This document shows positions 1 to 7,569 of a stretch of 9,937 bases of DNA, in pieces. The number at the start of each line of letters is the position of its first letter. The stretch's first letter is position 1. Below the pieces are notes generated by a model, which was not told where the DNA came from, made no database searches, and worked only from the letters and a program-made list of their open reading frames with translations. Origin of the DNA: Odoribacteraceae bacterium (lineage in GTDB: Bacteria > Bacteroidota > Bacteroidia > Bacteroidales > Marinifilaceae); the NCBI GenBank assembly GCA_031279175.1, contig JAITJA010000208.1, forward strand, positions 1 to 9,937, given 5' to 3'. The position numbers and the translations under genes were made by a program.

Positions 1-2663
1 TCCCCGATAATTCCCGTGAATGATGACAATCCCGTGACTTTACGCACTTTGGGGGCACCATAGAACGCGTGCTTCCCGATAGATTCCGCGACAATCACCT
101 CGACGTCCAATACATGGCATTCGAAGAACGCCCCCTCTTTAAACGTTTTCACGGGCGACCTCAAGATAGCGGTAGCCAGTTTCTTGCAATAGAAGAACGC
201 GTACTCCCCGATAATTTCCGCGGACGATAAATCGACGGCCGTCAAGTTCGCGCATTCCTGGAAGGCCGCGTTGCCGAGGCTTATCGCGGCCGATACATTA
301 ACTGTAGTCAACCCGTTACATCCCCAGAAGGCCCCGTGGCCGATGCTTGTCGCGGACGATACATTTATCCTGGCCAGGCTCTCGCAGTAAGAGAACGCGC
401 TCTCCCCGACGCCACTCGCCAGGGGCGCCGTGAAGCCTTGTAGCCACGCGTTCGGTTCAGTGGCGGAAACCCCGCTGAACGCGCCTGTCGGGATCATCCC
501 CGTGAAGTCCGGCAACGAGACGTTGGCCAAACCAGTGAGCAGCGTTATTCTATTTTTTATCCCCCTTACCTGGTTGTCCGCGAGGGCAGGCGCGTCTCCC
601 TCGATCACGAGCGTCGTCACGGCGGCGGCCTTGCTATTGTCGGCGAGTTCCGGGATCGTGGTCGCGTCCTCCAGGGTCTCGAGCGTCGTCCCCCGGTCGA
701 AGTTGGCGAAGAGCGTCAACGTCTTCCCGTCATCTGAAAACGCGTAAGTGGCCGCGTCCTGCCACAGGTAGAGGGGTAGCTCCACGCGATTCGCGCCGGA
801 GTTCACGGAGAAATCAAGGCGCGTGAACCGGGCGGAGGGGACGAAAGAGACGGGGGGCTGGACAGTGAAGACGACGTCCCCGCCCGCGTAGGAGGACGCG
901 GAGAGATCGTCCTGCCCGGAAGCGGTCTCGTGCGCGAAGGGTAGCGCCCCGCTGAAGTCCACCCGCGCGACGTTGACGGGTAGCGAGGCCGGCTGCCATT
1001 GCACGCGGAATTTCCGCGCGGCGGGAGAGGCGAGCGCGTTGCCGGCCGCGAAGAGGAGCTCGTTGAGCGGCTCGCCGGTTTCGAAGTCGGTGATGGAGAG
1101 GAAGGCCAACTCGTCCGCGTTGATTTGCTCGACGGTGATCATTTTCTCGAGGTTCCCGGCGACAATGTAGAAGTGGCCGGCGCGCGAAGGGGTGTCGCCG
1201 GGTTCCTGCCAGGCAGTCGCGCCGATCGTGATGGTACGCGGGGTCTCGTCGGTGGTACACGCGGTGGGATTGACGGTGATCCACTCGTTCCCGGCCGGGA
1301 TATCGATCTCCCAGCCGCCGTGGTCGGTGACGACCGTGATACTTGTCTCGTTCCCGTCCTTGTAGAGGGTCACCCGGTCCTTGTCGACGGAGAGATAGTT
1401 CTGTCCGTTGTAGACGACGTTGGTGAATTCCTCTCTCCACGCGTTGATCTTGACGATGATGTTCGACGGGAGATTCGCGTGGGCGAGCCCCGGCGATGAC
1501 CACCCGTGATCGTTCACGTCCTGGATAACGACGTCATAAAGGTGGCCGCGGAGCAGCGCGAGGGGCGCGTAGGGGCCAGTGCCGGAAGCGAAGTCCACGC
1601 GGTAGTAACTTTCCTGCCCGCCATTGTACTTCCCGCCGATGACGAGGCAAGTGTTCTCTTCCCAGCCAGCGGCGGGCGGAAGGATCGCGGCGGCGGCCTC
1701 GAAGGTGTAAATCTCTTGCTTGAAGGCGTGCTTTTGCCCGTCATCGACGATGTATTCCAGCGGCCCCTGTACCTTGAGCGGCGGGATGATCGAGGGGAGA
1801 TGGGGAGCGATGGCCTTGTCGCCGTCCCACTGGGTCTTGTCGTACCCGTCGATCGCGTTCGGGGAGACGGCAGTTGCCGGCGCGAGAGTACCGGCGCGAC
1901 TATAATTATAAAGGTATACCCTGGTCAGCTCGAACCTGTCGCGGACGGCGGCGTCGTCGATCACGGAGACGTCGACGCGCGCGATGGCCCGGGTCAACGA
2001 GATAACCGGGACGGTGACGCCCGCGCTGACGTCGAGGTCAGTGACGTAGCCCCACGCGGGGATGAGCGGGAAGTCGTCCGTCCACTTGTTCGTCGTCACG
2101 GTTAATTCCTGCACGAGCGCGTCGAGGATAGCCGCCCGGCTATCTCCCGGCGCGAGGATCACGGAGGGCGCGATACCACTCAAGGCGTTTTCCGCGTTGG
2201 CAAGCAACACGGCCTCGTAGTTGTCGCCGGCAGGCAGGCGGACGGTAAAGCTTTTCTTCGTGTCGGGAGTGGTCGCGTCGGGAGTAATACTCGCGTTACT
2301 CACGCCAGCCCGGTAGTAGAGGTCGCCGCCTTTAAAGAGTAACACGTCAACGCGGTTGACTTGCCCCTCGATCGCGTCGGTCAACGCGCGGGTGGCCGGT
2401 GGCGAGGGCATGGTGAACGAGAGTGTGACGAACATCATCCCGTCATCCCCTGCTTTCTCGCGGGCAAATTCCCGGCTGCAGGACGAGAATGATAGCGCCG
2501 CGGCCAGCAACGCGACCGCGCCGCGACGGGTAATAAAAAACCGGGACCGTTTTCCTGAACGGTGACGGGGCGCGCGGCGTTCCCTCCCGGTGGAGGGGGA
2601 AGGGTCTACTCGCCGCGAGCGTCTCGCGTCCCTTGAATTGTTCGTGGTGTTTGTGCTTTTCAT
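1..2663 (-). CDS. Mosaic surface lipoprotein: fimbrillin-like, BACON and BspA-type LRR segments (3' end outside window)
   Basis: The frame stays open from ATG at 2663 to the window edge (887 codons seen, C-terminus missing). Residues 1-47 are an unusually long, Arg-rich leader; a hydrophobic stretch (about 48-60) ends in a lipobox-like LSFSSC with Cys62, so export and lipidation are likely. Residues about 75-410 resemble the fimbrillin / Mfa-like family of Bacteroidota, including VYLYNYSRAG at 249-258. Residues about 423-513 look like a BACON domain (LSVDKDRVTLYKDG start, GGWEIDIPAGNEWITV, closing MITVEQ). From about 752 there are at least six leucine-rich repeats of the BspA / LRR_5 type, about 22 residues apart, each with an IG..AF..C..L core. 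The family pattern suggests an outer-membrane adhesin or binding protein; the ligand is unknown. The start is the only ATG upstream of the hydrophobic stretch, and a promoter-like element lies just upstream. It follows dsbD on the same strand but is separated from it by a terminator. Confidence 0.85.
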   Translation of the reverse strand, partial: MKSTNTTNNSRDARRSRRVDPSPSTGRERRAPRHRSGKRSRFFITRRGAVALLAAALSFSSCSREFAREKAGDDGMMFVTLSFTMPSPPATRALTDAIEGQVNRVDVLLFKGGDLYYRAGVSNASITPDATTPDTKKSFTVRLPAGDNYEAVLLANAENALSGIAPSVILAPGDSRAAILDALVQELTVTTNKWTDDFPLIPAWGYVTDLDVSAGVTVPVISLTRAIARVDVSVIDDAAVRDRFELTRVYLYNYSRAGTLAPATAVSPNAIDGYDKTQWDGDKAIAPHLPSIIPPLKVQGPLEYIVDDGQKHAFKQEIYTFEAAAAILPPAAGWEENTCLVIGGKYNGGQESYYRVDFASGTGPYAPLALLRGHLYDVVIQDVNDHGWSSPGLAHANLPSNIIVKINAWREEFTNVVYNGQNYLSVDKDRVTLYKDGNETSITVVTDHGGWEIDIPAGNEWITVNPTACTTDETPRTITIGATAWQEPGDTPSRAGHFYIVAGNLEKMITVEQINADELAFLSITDFETGEPLNELLFAAGNALASPAARKFRVQWQPASLPVNVARVDFSGALPFAHETASGQDDLSASSYAGGDVVFTVQPPVSFVPSARFTRLDFSVNSGANRVELPLYLWQDAATYAFSDDGKTLTLFANFDRGTTLETLEDATTIPELADNSKAAAVTTLVIEGDAPALADNQVRGIKNRITLLTGLANVSLPDFTGMIPTGAFSGVSATEPNAWLQGFTAPLASGVGESAFSYCESLARINVSSATSIGHGAFWGCNGLTTVNVSAAISLGNAAFQECANLTAVDLSSAEIIGEYAFFYCKKLATAILRSPVKTFKEGAFFECHVLDVEVIVAESIGKHAFYGAPKVRKVTGLSSFTGIIG

Positions 2664-2701
2664 GATTTTACCGTTATCGACAGATAGTTTATGTTTCGTA
2701 T

Positions 2702-2732
2702 CGCGAATATAATTGTTAGAAGAGTAATCAAA
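2702..2732 (-). promoter_or_regulatory. Putative promoter of the mosaic lipoprotein gene
   Basis: On the minus strand TTTG (2732-2729) is followed after 17 nt by TATATTCGCG (2711-2702), close to the Bacteroidota pattern TTTG / TAnnTTTG, although the usual spacer is nearer 19-21. It lies about 38 nt upstream of the ATG at 2663. The -7-like part matches those found upstream of dsbD, yebC and asnS in this window. Inferred from sequence only. Confidence 0.4.
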
Positions 2733-2860
2733 CCAGTTTACCGCGTTTATTTACACGCGTTTTTCTTTCACCCGCTTGTTTACTTTCCCGCGTTTTGGGG
2801 AAACATGTTCGTCCCGCTGTCGTCCACTGCTGCCGGCCCACTCCTGGATTGTATCGCGCG

Positions 2861-2896
2861 AAAAGACGAGGCCCCGGGCATGATGTCCGGGGCCTC
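2861..2896 (-). terminator. Rho-independent terminator of dsbD
   Basis: Arms 2868-2880 and 2884-2896 form a 13-bp stem with a single G.T wobble and a tight loop. Read on the minus strand the stem is followed by GTCTTTTCG, giving a short T run at 2864-2861. It begins 23 nt after the dsbD stop codon and separates dsbD from the lipoprotein gene downstream. Confidence 0.8.
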
Positions 2897-2919
2897 GCGG
2901 CGTTATAGCCAGGGGGAAA

Positions 2920-4926
2920 TTACTCGCGGCGTTTATACTCCTTCACCGCTCCTTGCAGGAATTCGAGGAAGGCGTCGCGATCCAGGTTATGCCCGCGCGG
3001 CGGCGCCAGCAGGTGCGGCGCGAGATCCACGTCGTCCCCGTGCCGGCTATCCAGGAGGATATAATTCGGTTGCGCGTTCGAGTTAAACTTCTTCACCTGG
3101 AAGTCGGTATTCTTCTTCCCGAGGGTATTTTTCTTCTTTCCGTCGTACTCCGAGACGTAATGCTCCTCCTCGGGCAGCTTTGTTTTATCGTCGACGTACA
3201 GCGCCAGCACGATAAAATCCTCTCGCAATACCTTCAATACCCGCGGGTCGGCCCATACCACGTTCTCCATCTCCCGGCAATTCGCGCAGCCGTGCCCGGT
3301 GAAGTCAATGAACAAGGGTTTATTTTCCGCGCGGGCGACTGCCAGTGCCTGGTCATAGTCGAAATAACCATCCAGGCCGTGCGGCAGGTGCAGGAAATCG
3401 GCGTACTTCACCTTTCCCGTCGCGTTTTTTACTGGCGCCGGGGTAGTTGTCGCCGTGCCGGAGAAGGTCTTCACGTTCTCGCGCACGATCCGGTTAATGT
3501 CGAAGTCTATTGATTCCTGCGGGGGCAAGTACCCGGCGAGCGCTTTCAACGGCGCGCCGAACATTCCCGGGATCAGGTATATCACGAACGTGAAAGTGAT
3601 GATGATCATCGTCAGGCGGCCGACGCCGATGTAGGGCAGGTCGCTGTCGTGCCTGAACTTCATCTTGCCCATCAGGTATATTCCCATGAGGAGGAAGAGG
3701 GCGATCCAGATGGCGATATAAATCTCCCTGTCGAGCAGCCCCCAGTGGTATGTCTGGTCGGCCACCATCAAGAACTTGAAGCCGAGGGCTACCTCGATGA
3801 ACCCGAGCACGACCTTCACGGTGTTTAACCAGCCGCCCGACTTGGGCAACGCGCCAAGACGCGACGGGAAGAAGGCGAAGAAGCCAAACGGTAAGGCCAC
3901 CGCGAGAGAGAAGCCCAGCATCCCGATCACGGGACGAAGCACCGACCCGCGGGCCGCCTCGACGAGCACCGTGCCGACAATGGGCGCCGTGCACGAGAAG
4001 GAGACTAACACGAGCGTGAAGGCCATGAAGAAAGCCCCGGCGTACCCGCCCCTGTCCGCTTGCCTGTCCGACTTGTTTACCAGCCACGCCGGCAGCACGA
4101 TCTCGAACGCGCCGAAGAATGACACGGCAAACAGGATGAAGATCGCGAAGAAAAAGATGTTCGGAAACCAGTGCGTGCTCAGCCAGTTAATGAAGCCAGG
4201 GCCCAGCAGGAACGATACCAGCAGCCCGAGCGCCGTGTATATTGCCACGATCGACAAGGAGAAGAACAAGGCCTTCGACCGCGCCCTGGCACGGCTCGCG
4301 TCCCCGTGCATGAAGAAGGAGACCGTCATCGGGATCATCGGGAAGACGCAGGGCATGATTACCGCCAGCAATCCCGAACCGAACGCGAGCCAGAAGAAAA
4401 GCCACAGGTTATCGTCACCGCCGCCCGTCGTCGTCTCGCCGCCCGTCATCGTCTTGCCGTCATTCCCTGCCGGGGTGATCTTGAACTCGAACTCCTCGGT
4501 CAGGTTCACGCATTGCTCCTCGCAGGCCTGGAAAGAGATCGCCGCGTGGATCGCGGACAGCCCCGGGTCGATCACCCTCACCTCCCGCGTCACCTCGTAC
4601 TCGCCAGCGAAATACAGCACCTCTACCTTGAAAATATCGTCAAACTTCCTCCCCGGCTCTTTCTCCACCGGCGCGCCCGGCAGCTCCACTTGTCCCGTGG
4701 CAGCCTCCGCGATTGTAAGCTCGGCCTTTAGCGGCCCCCCTTCCGGCGTGAACATGGAATAGATCACCCATCCCGGCTGTATAGTCGCCTTCAGGGTCAA
4801 CGCGTAGAGGTCATCGCCTCTCTTCTCGATGGAAGAGCTCCAGCGCGTCGGGTTAATGATTTGGGCGAAACCGGGAAGCACTCCCAGGAATAGCGCCATG
4901 ATGCACGTGAATAACTTTCTTCTCAT
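2920..4926 (-). CDS. dsbD: Thiol:disulfide interchange protein DsbD (cytochrome c biogenesis-type reductant conduit)
   Basis: DsbD passes electrons from cytoplasmic thioredoxin across the inner membrane to periplasmic thiol proteins. All three expected domains are present in a 668-residue protein. A signal peptide (about 1-22, MRRKLFTCIMALFLG then PGFAQ) precedes the N-terminal periplasmic domain, which carries a Cys pair (C135, C139 in FQACEEQC). The membrane domain, about eight hydrophobic segments from about 175 to 465, has its two redox cysteines in MPCVFP (C193) and SFSCTAP (C312). A C-terminal thioredoxin-like domain has the CxxC motif GCANC (C547, C550). An in-frame ATG lies 69 nt further upstream, but I chose 4926 because the signal peptide begins exactly there and a promoter-like TACATTCGCG falls inside the longer version. 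No functionally linked neighbour is visible; it is divergent from the iorAB unit and ends at a clear terminator. Confidence 0.95.
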   Translation of the reverse strand: MRRKLFTCIMALFLGVLPGFAQIINPTRWSSSIEKRGDDLYALTLKATIQPGWVIYSMFTPEGGPLKAELTIAEAATGQVELPGAPVEKEPGRKFDDIFKVEVLYFAGEYEVTREVRVIDPGLSAIHAAISFQACEEQCVNLTEEFEFKITPAGNDGKTMTGGETTTGGGDDNLWLFFWLAFGSGLLAVIMPCVFPMIPMTVSFFMHGDASRARARSKALFFSLSIVAIYTALGLLVSFLLGPGFINWLSTHWFPNIFFFAIFILFAVSFFGAFEIVLPAWLVNKSDRQADRGGYAGAFFMAFTLVLVSFSCTAPIVGTVLVEAARGSVLRPVIGMLGFSLAVALPFGFFAFFPSRLGALPKSGGWLNTVKVVLGFIEVALGFKFLMVADQTYHWGLLDREIYIAIWIALFLLMGIYLMGKMKFRHDSDLPYIGVGRLTMIIITFTFVIYLIPGMFGAPLKALAGYLPPQESIDFDINRIVRENVKTFSGTATTTPAPVKNATGKVKYADFLHLPHGLDGYFDYDQALAVARAENKPLFIDFTGHGCANCREMENVVWADPRVLKVLREDFIVLALYVDDKTKLPEEEHYVSEYDGKKKNTLGKKNTDFQVKKFNSNAQPNYILLDSRHGDDVDLAPHLLAPPRGHNLDRDAFLEFLQGAVKEYKRRE

Positions 4927-4974
4927 AGTAGGAATATTAATTAATGATTTGCCGGACGATTCTTGAACGTCTGC

Positions 4975-4984
4975 CGCGAATGTA
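4975..4984 (-). promoter_or_regulatory. Putative -7 element of the dsbD promoter
   Basis: TACATTCGCG on the minus strand (4984-4975), ending 48 nt before the chosen dsbD ATG at 4926. It fits TAnnTTTG with one change. No TTTG-like -33 box is evident at the expected distance. It lies inside the coding sequence if the upstream ATG at 4995 is used, so it supports the shorter start. Confidence 0.4.
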
Positions 4985-5039
4985 ATCTTTATCAATCCTC
5001 GCCTCGCGCGCGCCGCTTTACTTTAACATTAAATTGTAA

Positions 5040-5073
5040 GAAACAACGCGTTTCTCCTTAAGGAAACAACGCG
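5040..5073. repeat. 11-bp direct repeat in the dsbD/iorA divergent region
   Basis: GAAACAACGCG occurs at 5040-5050 and again at 5063-5073, a 23-bp start-to-start spacing, with a small inverted stretch (TTTCTCCTTAAGGAAA) between the copies. Its place between two divergent genes would suit a regulator binding site, but nothing identifies a protein. Confidence 0.5.
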
Positions 5074-5109
5074 CGGGACGGGGGGAAACGGCAATTCCCG
5101 TTTTTTTCG

Positions 5110-5117
5110 TACCTTGC
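5110..5117 (+). promoter_or_regulatory. Putative -7 element for the iorAB unit
   Basis: TACCTTGC preceded by a T7 run (5101-5107) resembles Bacteroidota -7 boxes but departs from the TTCGCG form seen at other genes here. No -33 box is recognisable. Transcription from here would start just ahead of the small ORF at 5138. Confidence 0.3.
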
Positions 5118-5137
5118 CACGCGTAAACAACAAAAGC

Positions 5138-5212
5138 ATGTACCTTCCATCGGAATACTACTTCGTGCTGGCCTATATCATAGGCGTCATGAAACTCTTC
5201 GGGGGACTATAA
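5138..5212 (+). CDS. Possible 24-residue hydrophobic small protein or leader peptide upstream of iorA
   Basis: An ATG-to-TAA frame of 24 codons starts MYLPSEYYFV, continues with LAYIIGVMKL and ends FGGL. Four Tyr and two Phe make it rich in aromatic residues, and the middle is hydrophobic enough for a short membrane segment. It sits about 20 nt after a promoter-like element and ends 61 bp before iorA, on the same strand. Being a co-transcribed leader peptide or small membrane protein is inference. With so few codons, chance cannot be excluded, and I recognise no family. Confidence 0.3.
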   Translation: MYLPSEYYFVLAYIIGVMKLFGGL

Positions 5213-5234
5213 TCATCCCGCGACACCCGGCCAT

Positions 5235-5243
5235 CCCCCCCCC
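5235..5243. repeat. Homopolymeric C9 tract upstream of iorA
   Basis: Nine consecutive C within the untranslated region, ending 30 bp before the iorA start. Such tracts are prone to slippage; here it would alter leader length, not the reading frame. Confidence 0.6.
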
Positions 5244-5273
5244 ACTCTACCCAAGTAACATAATCCTATTCGT

Positions 5274-6863
5274 ATGCAGAAACAATTATTATTAGGCGTC
5301 GAAGCCATCGCGCGCGGCGCCATCGACGCGGGAATCTCGGGAGTCTACGCGTACCCCGGCACCCCGTCAACAGAAATCACGGAATACATCCAGGAATCCC
5401 CGGTCGCCATCGAGCGAGGCATCCACGGACAATGGTCGGCAAACGAGAAAACGGCCATGGAAAGCGCGCTCGGGATGTCATACGCCGGCAAACGAGCACT
5501 GGTTTGCATGAAACACGTCGGGATGAACGTCGCCGCGGACTGCTTCATGAACGCCGCCATCACCGGCGTCAACGGGGGAATGGTCATCGTCGCCGCCGAC
5601 GACCCCTCGATGCACTCCTCCCAGAACGAGCAAGACTCCCGCGCCTACGGCAAGTTCGCCCTCGTGCCCGTCCTCGAGCCGGCAGACCAGCAAGAGGCCT
5701 ATGACATGGCCAGGCACGGCTTCGAACTCTCCGAGAAATGGGGACTACCCGTACTGCTCCGCGTCACCACTCGCTTGGCGCACTCCCGGGCCGGCGTGGA
5801 AACCGGCAACACCGCCAGCGAAAACCCCGCGCGATGCCCGGGAGACAGGCGACAATTCATCCTCCTCCCCGCGAACGCGCGCGAACGGTATCGATCCCTC
5901 CTCGAAAAACAACCGGCCATCGCCGAAGAAGCCGACTCGTCGCCCTGCAACCGGCACGAGGAGGCCGCCGACCACTCCCTCGGCATCATCGCCTGCGGGA
6001 TCGCGCGCAACTATCTCGCGGAACTCTTCGACGGCAAACCGCCCTACCCGGTAGTAAAAATAGGCCGGTACCCGTTGCCGCGGAAAATGATCGAGCGGCT
6101 GGCTGACACGTGCGACCGCCTGCTCGTACTCGAGGAAGGATACCCCATCGTCGAGGAACTACTCAAGGGATACCTCGCGAAAGTCCCCGTCTCCGGAAGG
6201 CTCGACGGGACTCTCCCGCGAGCCGGCGAGCTCGACCCCGACAGCGTCGCGGCCGCCCTCGGCCTACCCGCGAGAGAAGGCCCGCCCGTGCCGGACATCG
6301 TCGTGCCGCGACCACCCGCGTTATGCGTCGGGTGCAGCCACCGGGACGTCTACAAGGCCCTCAACGAGGTCATGCAGGAATACCCCGCCGGACGCGTCTT
6401 CTCCGACATCGGGTGCTACACCCTGGGCGCGCTACCGCCATACAGCGCCATCGACTCCACGGTCGACATGGGAGCCTCCATCACCATGGCAAAGGGAGCG
6501 GCGGACGCCGGCCTGTCTCCTGCCGTTGCCGTCATCGGCGACTCCACGTTCACGCACTCGGGAATGACAGGACTGCTCGATTGCGTCGCGGAAGGAGCGC
6601 CCGTCACGATCATCATCTCCGACAACGAGTCCATCTCCATGACCGGCGGGCAACCCTCCGCCGCCGAGGGACGCGTCGAGGCCATCTGCCGAGGGATCGG
6701 CGTCGACGAAAAACACCTGCGCGTGCTACTACCAGTGCCGCGTAACCACGAGGAACTGTGCCGCGTCATCCGCGACGAGATCGCCTACCACGGCGTCTCC
6801 GTCATCATCCCGCGCCGGCCATGCATCCAGAAAGCAAGCCGAGACAAGAAAAAACACGCGTGA
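5274..6863 (+). CDS. iorA: Indolepyruvate:ferredoxin oxidoreductase, alpha subunit (short form without ferredoxin domain)
   Basis: This is the thiamine-pyrophosphate subunit of the anaerobic enzyme that oxidatively decarboxylates arylpyruvates, made by transamination of aromatic amino acids, to aryl-acetyl-CoA and CO2 while reducing ferredoxin. The 529 residues show the N-terminal pyrimidine-binding half: YPGTPSTEI at 27-35, NEKTAMESALG from 57, and the family signature DDPSMHSSQNEQDSR at 109-123. The C-terminal TPP half has CVGCSH at 351-356 and the diphosphate/metal motif GDSTFTHSG from 422 to DN at 450-451. The protein stops soon after RRPCIQ, so the C-terminal two-[4Fe-4S] ferredoxin domain of the longer archaeal IorA proteins is absent; no CxxCxxC cluster is seen. 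The start has no Shine-Dalgarno sequence but is the first ATG ahead of the conserved domain. iorB follows after 21 bp. Confidence 0.93.
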   Translation: MQKQLLLGVEAIARGAIDAGISGVYAYPGTPSTEITEYIQESPVAIERGIHGQWSANEKTAMESALGMSYAGKRALVCMKHVGMNVAADCFMNAAITGVNGGMVIVAADDPSMHSSQNEQDSRAYGKFALVPVLEPADQQEAYDMARHGFELSEKWGLPVLLRVTTRLAHSRAGVETGNTASENPARCPGDRRQFILLPANARERYRSLLEKQPAIAEEADSSPCNRHEEAADHSLGIIACGIARNYLAELFDGKPPYPVVKIGRYPLPRKMIERLADTCDRLLVLEEGYPIVEELLKGYLAKVPVSGRLDGTLPRAGELDPDSVAAALGLPAREGPPVPDIVVPRPPALCVGCSHRDVYKALNEVMQEYPAGRVFSDIGCYTLGALPPYSAIDSTVDMGASITMAKGAADAGLSPAVAVIGDSTFTHSGMTGLLDCVAEGAPVTIIISDNESISMTGGQPSAAEGRVEAICRGIGVDEKHLRVLLPVPRNHEELCRVIRDEIAYHGVSVIIPRRPCIQKASRDKKKHA

Positions 6864-6884
6864 ACACGCCTTAATATATATACC

Positions 6885-7484
6885 ATGAAAACAGACATGA
6901 TTATTGCCGGCGTCGGGGGACAAGGAATCCTCTCCATCGCCGCCGTGCTCGGATCGGCCGCCATCACGAACAACCTCTACATGAAACAAGCCGAAACTCA
7001 CGGCATGAGCCAGCGCGGGGGCGACGTGCAATCGCACGCCCGGCTATCCGACCGCCCCGTCTTCTCGGACCTCATCGCCAGGGGAACCGCCGACATCATC
7101 CTCTCCGTCGAGCCAATGGAGGCGTTACGCTACCTCCCCTACTTGAAAGAAGGGGGACACGTCGTCACGAACTCCGCGCCGTTCATCAACGTGCCGGGGT
7201 ACCCGCCCGCGGGGGCGTTAATGGAGGTGCTCGAGGCACTCCCCCGTCGCGTGATCGTGGACGCTGACGCCGTCGCGCGGGAGGTGACGGGCCACGCCCG
7301 CGCCGGAAACGTGGTAATGCTTGGCGCCGCCTCCCCCTTCATAGAGATCCCGTTCGAGTACCTCGAGCGCGGCGTCATCGCCATCTTCTCGCGAAAAGGC
7401 GACGCCGTCGCGGAGATGAATCTCAAGGCTCTCCGCGCGGGCAGGGCACTGGCAAGCATGAAAACGACAAGCCCTCCCGCCTGA
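6885..7484 (+). CDS. iorB: Indolepyruvate:ferredoxin oxidoreductase, beta subunit
   Basis: The small partner of IorA, a single-domain protein of the pyruvate/ketoisovalerate oxidoreductase gamma family. Its 199 residues match the usual length. It opens with the glycine-rich nucleotide-binding-like GVGGQGIL (9-16) and carries the family motif HGMSQRGGDVQSH (39-51). It starts 21 bp after the iorA stop across an AT-rich spacer (TTAATATATATACC), so the two are almost certainly co-transcribed. No rho-independent terminator with a T tract follows on the plus strand; downstream lies the 21-bp repeat array, whose hairpin may mark the end of the transcript. Confidence 0.93.
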   Translation: MKTDMIIAGVGGQGILSIAAVLGSAAITNNLYMKQAETHGMSQRGGDVQSHARLSDRPVFSDLIARGTADIILSVEPMEALRYLPYLKEGGHVVTNSAPFINVPGYPPAGALMEVLEALPRRVIVDADAVAREVTGHARAGNVVMLGAASPFIEIPFEYLERGVIAIFSRKGDAVAEMNLKALRAGRALASMKTTSPPA

Positions 7485-7569
7485 ATCCCTCCCCCGGCAG
7501 GCAACACGCCAACAACCTCTCCCTGAACCGGCTAATCTCCCCTGCCGCGTAACCCGGTCCCGTTCACCG

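Noticed and set aside
999..2105. Plus-strand frames of 166 and 199 codons opposite the lipoprotein gene
   Set aside because: The minus strand carries one uninterrupted 887-codon frame with recognisable domains; the plus frames are shadows in GC-rich DNA.
2784..2803. Small inverted pair TTTCCC / GGGAAA between dsbD and the lipoprotein gene
   Set aside because: A six-pair stem with an 8-nt loop is expected by chance and a clear terminator already lies nearby.
3776..4762. A 328-codon plus-strand frame opposite dsbD
   Set aside because: Antisense to well-supported DsbD domains and without recognisable family features.
4927..4995. Upstream ATG giving a 691-residue DsbD
   Set aside because: It would put 23 residues before a clear signal peptide and would include a promoter-like element in the coding sequence.
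7495..7547. Inverted pair CGGCAGG / CCTGCCG after iorB as a terminator
   Set aside because: Only 7 bp with a 39-nt loop and no T run.
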